Assembly (NCBI GenBank): GCA_001969505.1
Contig: LSSK01000129.1
Coordinates: 1 to 15,698 of the forward strand
Reading direction: 5' to 3'
Source: Zancudomyces culisetae
Lineage: Eukaryota > Kickxellomycota > Harpellomycetes > Harpellales > Legeriomycetaceae
Length of the DNA: 15,698 bases
The position numbers were made by a program, and so were the translations under genes. The notes beneath the pieces are model-generated. The model saw only the letters and a program-made list of their open reading frames with translations. It was not told the DNA's origin and did no database searches. How positions within the stretch are numbered: the stretch's first letter is position 1; each line of letters begins with the position of its first letter. This document shows, piece after piece, positions 8,595 through 15,698 of this stretch.

Positions 8595-9117
8595 CGCTAT
8601 TTTCGCTTTCCTAAAAATCCATAACCCAAGAAAGCTTAAAACTTAAAACTGTTAACTCTTTTTTATTTATTGTGAAATTTGTTTATGTTCGTAATCCAGC
8701 CTAAGGGGATTTGTACTCAGAATCATGGGTATTTCCCAAAATCAGCTTGGTAGTAGATTTTTACCTCCTAAAATAACAATCTCGTTGTTTTTAGCCCAAT
8801 TATGCGTAGTTTGCATAATCCAGTCGTAAATACTTTCCGGGTACATGATTCCCGGCTCGTTAAGAGTCTTTGCAAACCAATCTGCATTTTAATGTTGTTT
8901 TTTTTTTTCTTTTTCGTTTACACAAACTGAGATTTACACAATTTTCTCGTATTTTATTTTTTGCCTTGTGTTTTTGTGTTTAATGGCGCTACATTTTTCA
9001 AAAAGTCAACCTAAATTCGGAGGAATAACAAATCCAGATATGTTATTGGTCGCCTCGACAAGTATATAGTTTCAAAATTATGAGGCAAACTGTTCGCTTA
9101 GTGCTCACACTCGCATT

Positions 9118-9228
9118 TAAGCAGTAGGGTTTACGCTGTTATTTTCAACACAACTATCTTCGATAAAGGCCAAAAGCCGAGGTTCTCAAAGACCCCTAAA
9201 AAGAATAATAGTACCCCACTACTGCTTA
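9118..9228. repeat. Inverted repeat, 10-bp perfect arms with 91-nt loop
   Basis: The left arm taagcagtag (9118-9127) is the exact reverse complement of ctactgctta (9219-9228). The match extends imperfectly inward (ggg against cccc). A TATATAG lies about 55 bases upstream at 9063. It could be the stem of a structured transcript or a chance match. Confidence 0.35.
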
Positions 9229-10564
9229 GTAGGTGGCTATTAGAATAATCACCAACTGCTTTACCGCTTTTTTCTTTGATAAGCAATTTGCACTATGTTA
9301 ACGGTATCGCTCTTCAAAGTGAACCAAATTTATGAGTTCAGGAGGGAAAGTTAAGTATAAAACGTGTGTTGATATTTCAGTTCATTTTTCCAAAAAAGAA
9401 AAAAAAACCCCCCTGTCCACTCAATTACATATACAGGCTTCAAGTCTATTCCAATAAGCGCTAATCTGGACACTATTATTATCACCCATGAGTTGTGTTT
9501 AAGAGCTCACATCACACTTTTCCTTGTACCTAACGCAGTTCCTTTTAAATATATAACAGTTTATCTCATTTTTATTCAGCTTTAAATTAACACTTTGCTT
9601 ATATCTTTTTTTTTTGGTATTAGATGCGAATTTGCACAATCGCCCTGGAGGTACTGCTATTATGTCGTACACTTGGTTATTTTTTGAATGTCATGTAAAA
9701 TGCATACTACCAGTGTGATGTAGTAGCTTCGGTGCTGGTTGCTTTTACAAATATCTAGTATTGCATATTTGCTGACATCATTAAGCAGACCAGTCAATTT
9801 GGCTTATATCACTATTGTATAATCATTTCAAGATGCCGAACATACAGATAGTTCCCATTAATGTCCAAAAACTCTTTTTTATAAACAAGTAAAATAGTTT
9901 TATTAAAAGACACCATTCACATAATAAACCCAACTAACGCACAAATTTGTAATTGTAGGATTAAACTTCGTCCATTAATTACCAAAATGATATTATTCCA
10001 AGGTTTTAGCATGATGATATATCCCTAACTCTCCGAGTTTTTAAACCACGCTCAGCAAAACAATAATTTTGCCTTTAGATACAAATTTAAGCCAGAAAAC
10101 TACGTAGACTACTCCAAGCGTCAGCAGTTATTTTTGTGTTTTTAATAAAAGTTAGTGGAATATATTCCTGAATGTGTGACTAAAACTATTCGTTTTGTGA
10201 CACATTCAGATGTTGTTCTAGACTTAAAAATGCATTGTGGAAGGATGGTGTATGTAAAAATACCGCTATATCAGTCAGTGCTGTGTAACTGCGATTCGGT
10301 TAGTCCTAAAATAATATTCACTTTTTTTATGCTTTCTAAGTGAAACCTTTGTTGCTATTTATATCTATAGAGAAAGTAAACTCTAGGTAAACCATGAAAA
10401 CAGTTTTTACTGTGCATCTAGACCCATTTTGTGTCCATTTATCATACTATTCTTTATTTTTATCGATATTAGTAACAGATTTTATTTCTTCTAAGGCTTA
10501 ATCGCTTTTCAATTAGTATAATACAGTTGTGAGAATCGTGAAATAAAGTTACTCGTGCAGAAAA

Positions 10565-11977
10565 TCAGCTTAGCTGAGATAAGGCGACGCTCAATGTCTT
10601 GGTGGATGTTACAAGCTGTTTGTAAGCAGATATCGACCGTTTATCCATCTTGGGTAGCAGGCCACACCTCAATAACGCTTTTGAAAGCGAAATAAAATTT
10701 TCAATTGCTTTTTCTATACAAGCCAGAATGAAATCGTAGTTTTTCTTTGCATAAAAATCGTAAAACGATTTGAATTCCATTACACCTGAAATGTAAGAAC
10801 ATGATTTCTTGAATTCGGCAAGACAGGTACGGAAATCTTTATCTTTTGGTAAAGGCAATTGATTACTTAAAAAGAGCAGCCCAGACGCATTATTTTCAGC
10901 GTTTAAATTTATAGAACCAATCTTTCTACTAAATTCATCCCTGTGCATGTCAAAATACTCCACGTTGCTATCCGGTACAGATATGTTGACTGTAGGCTGT
11001 ACTTCTCTAAATACTTCCTCCAGAGATGCGATAAAGATATTACTGGATTCCAAGGTCTTTTGTATGTTTTCGTTAATTTTTTGTAGGATTACATTTTCTT
11101 TACTAGTTTTGGTGCCGCTTTGAAGTTTTTTCTTTACAACCTCCTTGGTACCAATCTCAATGTCAAGGTTCTTTGTATCAAGCTTCAGCTGAGTTCTTGA
11201 TTTTTCCTCCTCTATACTGGGCAATATCTGGCTTGTCTCCATACTCATGTTTACAGTGTCACTGGCTACTTCTGTTGTTGATGTAGGTTTATTTATACCA
11301 ACTGCTTTACCATCTGTCTCACTACCCCGAGTAAAACTGCTTGGTGGCAAAATTTTGGTTCTATTAATTGCCGAAAACTCTTTTACCAAGGATTCGCCTT
11401 CTATCATGGCAAAGTATAACTTTATCAAAATCTCTTTGATGTTGTTATTTGACTGTTGAGAATTTTCTCCTGTTGGATAGTCCATTCCCTCTAGCATCCC
11501 AAGCTTAACATTGACCTCATTATCGTCTTTTTCTACAATAGCTAGTTTGTTTGAAAACAAGGACAGGCAATCCTTCAGCCATGTTATCGCAGAGTTAATC
11601 AAATACTTAGCATCATTAATGATAAAAATATTTCGTTTTTCTTCGTCTGTAGACGTTGTTTTATTATTTGTTTCTTCATCTGAAAGAGTGGATTTCTCAG
11701 TGTTATATCCCCAATTAAAGGGCTTTTCAATTGCATGCAAATTGGCTGTACCATCATAATTTACGCTAGCTTCAAGCTTCGGAACCAAGTTGTTTATTTT
11801 TGTACACACTTCTTTGCCATTTCCAATCAGATTTTTTATATGTCCTTGTTGAGATGCTTCAAATTCATTTAGCGAGATTTCCAAGCATGAAATGGTACTA
11901 TGCGTTATTTTTAGCATTTGCCTTGATACAAATATGCATTTTAAGAGCTTGTCACTTTCAATGTGTTCTGGATCCAT
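10565..11977 (-). CDS. Hypothetical protein, helical, 470 residues
   Basis: I do not recognise this protein. It is hydrophilic and Lys/Asn/Ser/Glu-rich, with no signal peptide or membrane segment. Predicted-looking helical blocks lie at about 8-73, 115-143, 170-205, 290-330 and 385-468. A charged Ser/Thr-rich, probably disordered stretch separates them (about 205-285). The C-terminal third has amphipathic helices (FKSFYDFYAKKNYDFILACI, then AIENFISLSKALLRC) resembling helical-bundle proteins. A weak look-alike is the cyclin-D1-binding/GCIP helical-bundle family (LLFLSNQLPLPKDKDF), but I would not assign it. The ATG at 11977 is well bounded: going upstream in frame there is a TAA in unspliced sequence, and a TAG at 12058-12060 if the leader intron is removed. 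Neighbours give no functional hint. Reality as a gene rests on its length, clean start and the adjacent intron. Confidence 0.7.
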   Translation of the reverse strand: MDPEHIESDKLLKCIFVSRQMLKITHSTISCLEISLNEFEASQQGHIKNLIGNGKEVCTKINNLVPKLEASVNYDGTANLHAIEKPFNWGYNTEKSTLSDEETNNKTTSTDEEKRNIFIINDAKYLINSAITWLKDCLSLFSNKLAIVEKDDNEVNVKLGMLEGMDYPTGENSQQSNNNIKEILIKLYFAMIEGESLVKEFSAINRTKILPPSSFTRGSETDGKAVGINKPTSTTEVASDTVNMSMETSQILPSIEEEKSRTQLKLDTKNLDIEIGTKEVVKKKLQSGTKTSKENVILQKINENIQKTLESSNIFIASLEEVFREVQPTVNISVPDSNVEYFDMHRDEFSRKIGSINLNAENNASGLLFLSNQLPLPKDKDFRTCLAEFKKSCSYISGVMEFKSFYDFYAKKNYDFILACIEKAIENFISLSKALLRCGLLPKMDKRSISAYKQLVTSTKTLSVALSQLS

Positions 11978-11990
11978 TTCAGTATCCGTG

Positions 11991-12049
11991 CTTTAAAAAA
12001 AAGATGATTGTCAGTACTTTAATATAGAGATGTAAAGATATAAATATAC
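11991..12049 (-). other. Probable 59-nt intron in the 5' leader of the 470-residue gene
   Basis: On the minus strand the segment starts GTATAT, contains a textbook branch-point TACTGAC (12016 to 12010) with the branch A about 20 bases from the end, then a run of eight T, and ends AAAG just 13 bases before the ATG at 11977. Removing it does not extend the protein, because an in-frame TAG at 12058-12060 precedes the join, so it would be a leader intron. Confidence 0.6.
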
Positions 12050-12406
12050 CTTCGAAACTAAGGTGGTTTTTTACTAGCTTTTTATTTTGGCTCTGGTTTA
12101 CATTCTCTTTTTTTACCACACTTTTTATGTTTCCTATTACATTAAAAATCGATTGAAAAATATTAAAAGCTAGCACAAATGGAAATATTGGAACAATTAA
12201 AGTCGCGTGATAAAACAATTCATATGTTAGTGAAATGTTTAATGGAGAAATGCTTTTTTCAGTTTTAACCTGTGAATGAATACCGAAGATAATAGAAAGA
12301 AACTTGACAAGAGTATTTGGTTTTTCATTATTTGCAATTTCTTTAAGCTTTTGTATATTTCTGAATGAAATGCGAAGGACTACCTGTTACATTGGGTTCT
12401 ATTCGA

Positions 12407-12430
12407 CACCTACACCCACACCTACACCCA
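12407..12430. repeat. Tandem 12-mer cacctacaccca x2, Rap1-site-like
   Basis: Two perfect adjacent copies of a C-rich 12-mer create ACACCCACACCT at 12412-12423. This is close to the budding-yeast Rap1 consensus ACACCCRYACAY. The repeat lies about 430 bases upstream of the 470-residue gene's ATG and about 1.2 kb upstream of the hydrolase. A promoter role is inferred from the motif only. Confidence 0.4.
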
Positions 12431-13214
12431 CGTCTGTTCCTCAGATACATATTCTTTTATATTCAAACTTGGCATGTTTATGACTCAGCTTTGTAACAAT
12501 ACAGAATTTATCAGAAAAACTGGCATCTTGGGTATTCTGATATCACCACCAAGTTTCGGCTGCTTCACATAGAGCTGAAATTATACGCACCATTTTCCTA
12601 TGGTGAAAAAGCCCATTATTATTGAAATTAGTGTTATGATCTTCAGGTGAACATATGGCACAATGGCTACGGTATTGTATCACTATTAAAGTCTAGGCCA
12701 AATATGGATCTTTGTTGAACAATGGAGCAACTGAAGAATAATTTTTATACAGGTGCTGGTAGTGTTGTCTGCGCACGCTCCGCTGTACTTAATGTTCTGT
12801 TTAAAATCCGCATACTCTATCTTTATTTGAACAAACATGTTGTATGATAAAAGCGGTGTTGAGCTGCAAGTTTAGTATTTATGATGAACCCATGCTATAC
12901 TTGTACATGTCGTCTCTTTTTTTTTTTTAGCCGCTAGTCTAATATCACCGGTTTTTAAATGGTAAAAATAGACTACAAACATATGTTCACATAATTTGGA
13001 TAGTTATATTTGAGAGGCCGTTCCGATTCTGCGTATTGGTGTGGCAGCGGATGCTCTAACATTTATATGCAAAGTTTGTTTGACCATGCAATTGCAGAGC
13101 ACACTTTTGAAGTGAGTGCTTGACTGTTGACTTATGGTTAAAGGATATTACTTGGTTCAGGTTCGCATTTAAATAAGCATGTAACTTCAAAGTGAAAAGT
13201 AAAGACAAACCGAC

Positions 13215-13246
13215 AAAAGAAAAAGAAAAAGAAAAAGAAAAAGAAA
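13215..13246. repeat. Hexamer microsatellite (GAAAAA)n
   Basis: G occurs every six bases at 13219, 13225, 13231, 13237 and 13243 in an otherwise all-A tract, giving about five units. It lies about 370 bases upstream of the hydrolase start. Read as protein it gives a Lys-Glu repeat in a short frame that begins without an ATG, so I do not treat it as coding. Confidence 0.8.
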
Positions 13247-13616
13247 TGTTTTCTCCATTCCCAAGCAATAATGTTAGCACACTATTGCCAAGAGTAATTT
13301 TTTTTTTACGCTTAATGACAAATAAACAGGGCAAGGGAGAAAAAAAGCACATGGAAAATCCTCTGGAGGGAGGAACGTGAATAATGAAATCCCTCTTGCT
13401 TCACCAAATGAAAGCAAAATATAAGCTTTCCATGAAAAAAGTAGAAAGGGGTTTCAATAGGTCCAGGCCAAGACCCGGATCCAAGCCCAAGTTCAAAAAT
13501 TTTAATATAAGGGCTAAGTATGAGTAGATTATTTTATACCCTTGCTTTAAATATATTCCTGAAATAGAATAACCTTTGAGACAAAATTCGGAAAGAGAAG
13601 ATATTGAAGGCGGAGG

Positions 13617-15170
13617 ATGTTTTTTAAAAAGGTTTCAAACGAGGATAAAGCTCTACAGGCAGAAAAGGTGATATTGAAATACACAAATCTACCCTTTGAA
13701 TTTATTGGGGATACAGATACGAGTAATGGTGATGTTAAGAAAGAAGAAAGCAGATATACTGTAAGGCACGTTGAAATAGGTAGTGGAGAACTCATAAACA
13801 CATTAATTATCAAAGCTAAAACCTCAGATCCAGCAGCTACGAATGCGTCTGAAAGCACTGTAAAGCCAGAGCCGAAAAACTTGGTTATTGGGCACGGATA
13901 TGGAAATGGATTGGGATTTTATTTTAAAAATCTCGAGGAGCTGAGCACAATCGAAAACACTAATATATATGCAATAGATTGGTTGGGGATGGGTCGCAGT
14001 TCGCGACCAGAATTTGTTTTACACAAGCTGCCAAGTGATGAATCGGTAGAAAAGGTATTATTTGTACTTTGTGCATTTACTTTTGGTGCTTTTAAGGTGT
14101 CGAGTAGTCTATTTTAGACAGGTTGTAACAGTCAAATTGATGGCTCATAGATTGAAGAATATTTTGTAACAATGTTGGAAAAATGGAGGGTCAAAATGGG
14201 ACTTGAGAAGTTTGTGCTACTGGGACATAGCTTTGGAGGATATATGGCGTCGCTATATGCACTACGATATCCAGAGCGGCTTGATATGTTGATTCTTGAA
14301 TCTCCAGGTAATTCCCTATGATATATATATATGTATATTTAAACGTTACGGGGTGGGTATACGCTGGTTATTAATCACATGTATAAAGTTCAGTATAAAT
14401 CTTTTCTTTTTTTTTTTTACAAAAAAAAAATAGTTGGGATACCCAGAACTCCTCCGTATGTCGATGAGTACATTAAGACGGGAAAAATACCAAAGCCAGA
14501 TATAGATGAAGAAAGTTTTATTAGTGGTAAAATGTCACCAGATAAGCAAGAGGGGAAAAAAGAGAATGTAGACCAAAGTACCAAGCCATCATTTTATGAG
14601 GGGATGGACGAATATGAACGGCTGCGTTATTACAAATTTTCTGAACTTGCAAACAAGCACACGATACTGATACCCATGGTATCTAGACTGTGGAATATGA
14701 ACTATTCGCCACAGTGGTTGATCCGCAAGATGGGTGGATATCTAGGGATCAAAATGCTAAACAGGTATGTCAGTAAATTCAAAAGCCTGAGTGATGCAGA
14801 GCGAAGTGACCTAGCGGAATATATGCATAGTATTTCAGTGCTACCAGGGAGCACAGAGTATTCTATATGTATCTTGTTGAAAGTTGGTGCGTATGCTCGC
14901 AAGCCGTTAGCAGACCGAATCCATCAGCTGGAAGTGCCTACGGTGTTTATGTATGGGGAGACGGACTGGATGGACAAGAAAGGGGGTATTGAGGTTATTG
15001 AGCGTATGAATGTACCAACAGAACTGGTGACAATCCCGAAAGCGGGGCATAACATGCACCTGGACAACTGTGTAGAGTTTAACAGGGTAATTAAGCGAGT
15101 TGTTGAGGTGGGCATTTCTGCAGAACAAAGCAAGTTGGGAGAGCGAAGTAATAGTGTGGAAAGCGCATGA
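13617..15170 (+). CDS. Alpha/beta hydrolase, Cld1/ABHD4-ABHD5-like (three exons)
   Basis: Exons 13617-14054, 14151-14307 and 14434-15170 join to 1332 bases, a 443-residue protein; phases fit exactly (0, then +1). Motifs: GHGYGNGLGF for the oxyanion loop, IDWLGMGRSSRP, nucleophile elbow GHSFGG with Ser173, SPVGIPRTPP spanning the second splice junction, acid region GETDWMD with Asp376, and AGHNMHLDN with His404. The last motif is also an HX4D box (His404 to Asp409), as in the ABHD4/5, Cld1, Ict1 lineage of phospholipases and acyltransferases. Yeast Cld1 deacylates cardiolipin in mitochondria and ABHD5 relatives act on lipid droplets. All catalytic residues are present, so an active lipase, phospholipase or acyltransferase is likely; substrate and compartment are not determined. 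A Lys/Asp/Glu-rich insert lies after the SPVGIP motif (about 215-250), in the cap region. The start ATG 13617 is followed by family-like sequence within 20 residues. AATAAA signals lie at 15267 and 15282. Confidence 0.87.
14055..14150 (+). other. Intron 1 of the hydrolase gene (96 nt)
   Basis: Donor GTATTA follows codon Lys146 and the acceptor is CATAG. The intron is phase 0. Retaining it gives a stop at 14115-14117 before the nucleophile motif, while removal joins VEK to IEEYFVTML, as expected for the family. The earlier acceptor ending at 14117 fails, since the frame leading into IEEYF has a stop at 14148-14150. A weak branch candidate, ttgtaac, lies at 14123-14129. Confidence 0.82.
14308..14433 (+). 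other. Intron 2 of the hydrolase gene (126 nt)
   Basis: The donor GTAATT splits a Val codon after ESP (g | tt) and the acceptor AATAG follows a long T run and an A run. Splicing restores SPVGIPRTPP, a conserved segment of this hydrolase family. The best branch-like sequence, ttattaat, is about 60 bases from the acceptor, which is rather far. Confidence 0.85.
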
Positions 15171-15323
15171 ATTTATAGCTACATACTTTATTATATATAT
15201 TATATATACATATTTTTTTTGTTTGGTCGGGAAGTGAGAAAGTGTTTATTTAAAGGGTATTTACAAAATAAATTGAACGAGAATAAAGTAAAGTTAGCAA
15301 GACAAAGAAGAAAAGGACAAAGA

Positions 15324-15357
15324 GGGGCAGGAGGAGGGGAGGGGGGGATAAAAAGGG
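15324..15357 (+). other. G-rich tract with G-quadruplex motif
   Basis: G runs at 15336-15339, 15341-15347 (long enough for two triplets) and 15355-15357 satisfy G3+N1-7 with loops of 1, 1 and 7; a further GGGG is at 15324-15327. It is embedded in a purine-only stretch of the 3' region of the hydrolase, 54 bases from the stop of the convergent gene. It would lie in hydrolase RNA if transcription extends this far. Confidence 0.5.
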
Positions 15358-15410
15358 ATCAAACCTATTTGAGAAAAGTAAGGTGTCATAAAGTATTTCA
15401 AGAAAACTTT

Positions 15411-15698
15411 TTAGGGCTTGCATTCGATTTCGGTTTTATCTTTTTGGTAGCAGTTTGTTCCAGCGGCACAGGACATTATGGTGTGTTTGTTGTTTCCAAC
15501 TTCAAAGATGATGTACTGACCGGCATACCCACTTGGCTTGAGACAGTATTGGGTGCCATGAACGTATCTGTTGTATTTGTATGGTTGTGAATGGTAAACT
15601 TGGTAAGATTGTGGGTAACTTGCGTCCATAGCATGACCTCTAACATTTCCATTAACATATTTAATGTTGTATTGGTTTTGGTTTTGGTTTTGGTTTTG
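15411..15698 (-). CDS. Partial CDS: C-terminal end of a CBM19-like Cys-containing protein
   Basis: The frame is open from the right edge of the window to TAA at 15411-15413, giving 95 residues. An internal ATG at 15629 is probably not the start because the frame continues upstream. The visible part begins with a Gln-Asn repeat (QNQNQNQNQ), then a Tyr/Ser/Gly-rich region, then a compact end with four Cys. That end contains YCLKPSGYAGQYIIF, then MSCAAGTNC, then IEC two residues from the C-terminus. CAAGTNC followed by a final I-x-C resembles the chitin-binding CBM19 module at the ends of fungal chitinases and other secreted wall proteins. An extracellular chitin- or wall-associated role is inferred. 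The signal peptide and any catalytic domain would lie beyond the window. One Cys usual in CBM19 seems to be missing, so the match is partial. Confidence 0.55.
   Translation of the reverse strand, partial: QNQNQNQNQYNIKYVNGNVRGHAMDASYPQSYQVYHSQPYKYNRYVHGTQYCLKPSGYAGQYIIFEVGNNKHTIMSCAAGTNCYQKDKTEIECKP
15674..15698. repeat. Hexamer repeat (GGTTTT)n at window edge, coding Gln-Asn
   Basis: Four units of ggtttt run into the right boundary. On the minus strand they read CAAAAC and encode alternating Gln and Asn in frame with the partial CDS. The array may continue past the edge. Confidence 0.8.

Larger units (their letters stand above)
8461..10564. other. 2.1 kb intergenic region, no supported gene
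   Basis: This holds the promoter of the channel gene on the left and the 3' end of the 470-residue gene on the right. For the latter, AATAAA on the minus strand lies at 10481-10486 and 10453-10458, within about 110 bases of the stop. A 62-codon plus-strand frame at 10155-10343 begins with GTG, has no ATG start and resembles nothing, so it is not called. The notable structure is a 10-bp inverted repeat at 9118-9127/9219-9228. No tRNA boxes or snoRNA C/D pair were found by eye. Confidence 0.6.
12050..13616. other. 1.6 kb divergent intergenic region
   Basis: This region separates the 5' ends of the minus-strand 470-residue gene and the plus-strand hydrolase gene, so it should hold both promoters. 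It contains a duplicated 12-mer (12407-12430), a T-run at 12917-12929 and a GAAAAA microsatellite (13215-13246). Close to the hydrolase, the AT-rich elements ttttatac (near 13533) and tttaaatata (near 13546) could serve as TATA. The minus-strand frame at 11979-12218 begins with TTG and contains the proposed leader intron, so it is not a gene. A 98-codon minus-strand frame at 13056-13352 is low-complexity read across the microsatellite. Confidence 0.6.

Noticed and set aside
8675-8690. gtttatgttcg as a replication-origin ACS-like element
   Set aside because: It matches the budding-yeast consensus only partly, and such matches are common by chance in AT-rich DNA.
10155-10343. 62-codon plus-strand frame
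   Set aside because: It begins with GTG, lacks an ATG start in a eukaryotic context and shows no recognisable features.
11979-12218. Hydrophobic 79-codon minus-strand frame upstream of the 470-residue gene, as a first exon
   Set aside because: It starts with TTG, and splicing at the GTATAT donor puts a TAG in the frame that joins the downstream ATG, so it cannot extend the protein.
14379-14433. ATG at 14379 as the start of a separate gene
   Set aside because: These bases are intron 2. Splicing at 14433 restores the conserved SPVGIP motif of the hydrolase, and the extra residues come from T and A tracts.
15674-15698. GGTTTT repeats at the right end as a telomere
   Set aside because: The repeat is in frame with a coding sequence that continues to a Cys-rich C-terminus, so it reads as a Gln-Asn coding repeat cut by the window edge.

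Overview
The window looks like nuclear DNA from an ascomycete-type fungus, probably a yeast lineage with standard leucine decoding of CTG. The support is: AT-rich sequence; large single-exon genes on both strands with their own spacers; short GT-AG introns, one with a TACTGAC branch point; a fungal arrestin-like adaptor, an MCH-type major facilitator and a Cld1/ABHD5-type hydrolase; and CTG codons at hydrophobic positions in membrane helices and next to a lipase motif. I cannot name the species. There is no sign of bacterial operons, viruses, transposons or CRISPR, and I found no tRNA or rRNA gene.

Layout, left to right. (1) 148-2133 (+), an arrestin-related trafficking adaptor of 661 residues. 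(2) A 1.2 kb spacer with a C-rich tract just after the arrestin stop, two TATA candidates and two short upstream ORFs. (3) 3312-4646 (+), a 12-helix monocarboxylate-transporter-like MFS protein. (4) A 220 bp convergent spacer. (5) 4867-8460 (-), a 1197-residue Slo/BK-like channel with two RCK domains, an unusual pore-filter sequence and a Ser/Thr/Pro/Ala-rich linker carrying a hexamer repeat. (6) A 2.1 kb spacer with no supported gene. (7) 10565-11977 (-), a 470-residue helical protein of unknown function with a probable 59-nt intron in its 5' leader. (8) A 1.6 kb divergent spacer with a duplicated 12-mer resembling a Rap1-type site and a GAAAAA microsatellite. (9) 13617-15170 (+), a three-exon alpha/beta hydrolase that becomes a continuous 443-residue protein once two introns are removed. 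(10) A convergent spacer with a G-quadruplex-type tract. (11) 15411 to the right edge (-), the C-terminal part of a Cys-containing protein with a CBM19-like end, truncated by the window.

The genes are independently transcribed and do not form an obvious pathway. A loose theme is membrane physiology: an endocytic adaptor, a carrier, an ion channel and a phospholipid-type hydrolase. The item most worth pursuing is the Slo-like channel: its cytosolic architecture is recognisable, but the filter is not TVGYG and the calcium bowl is absent.
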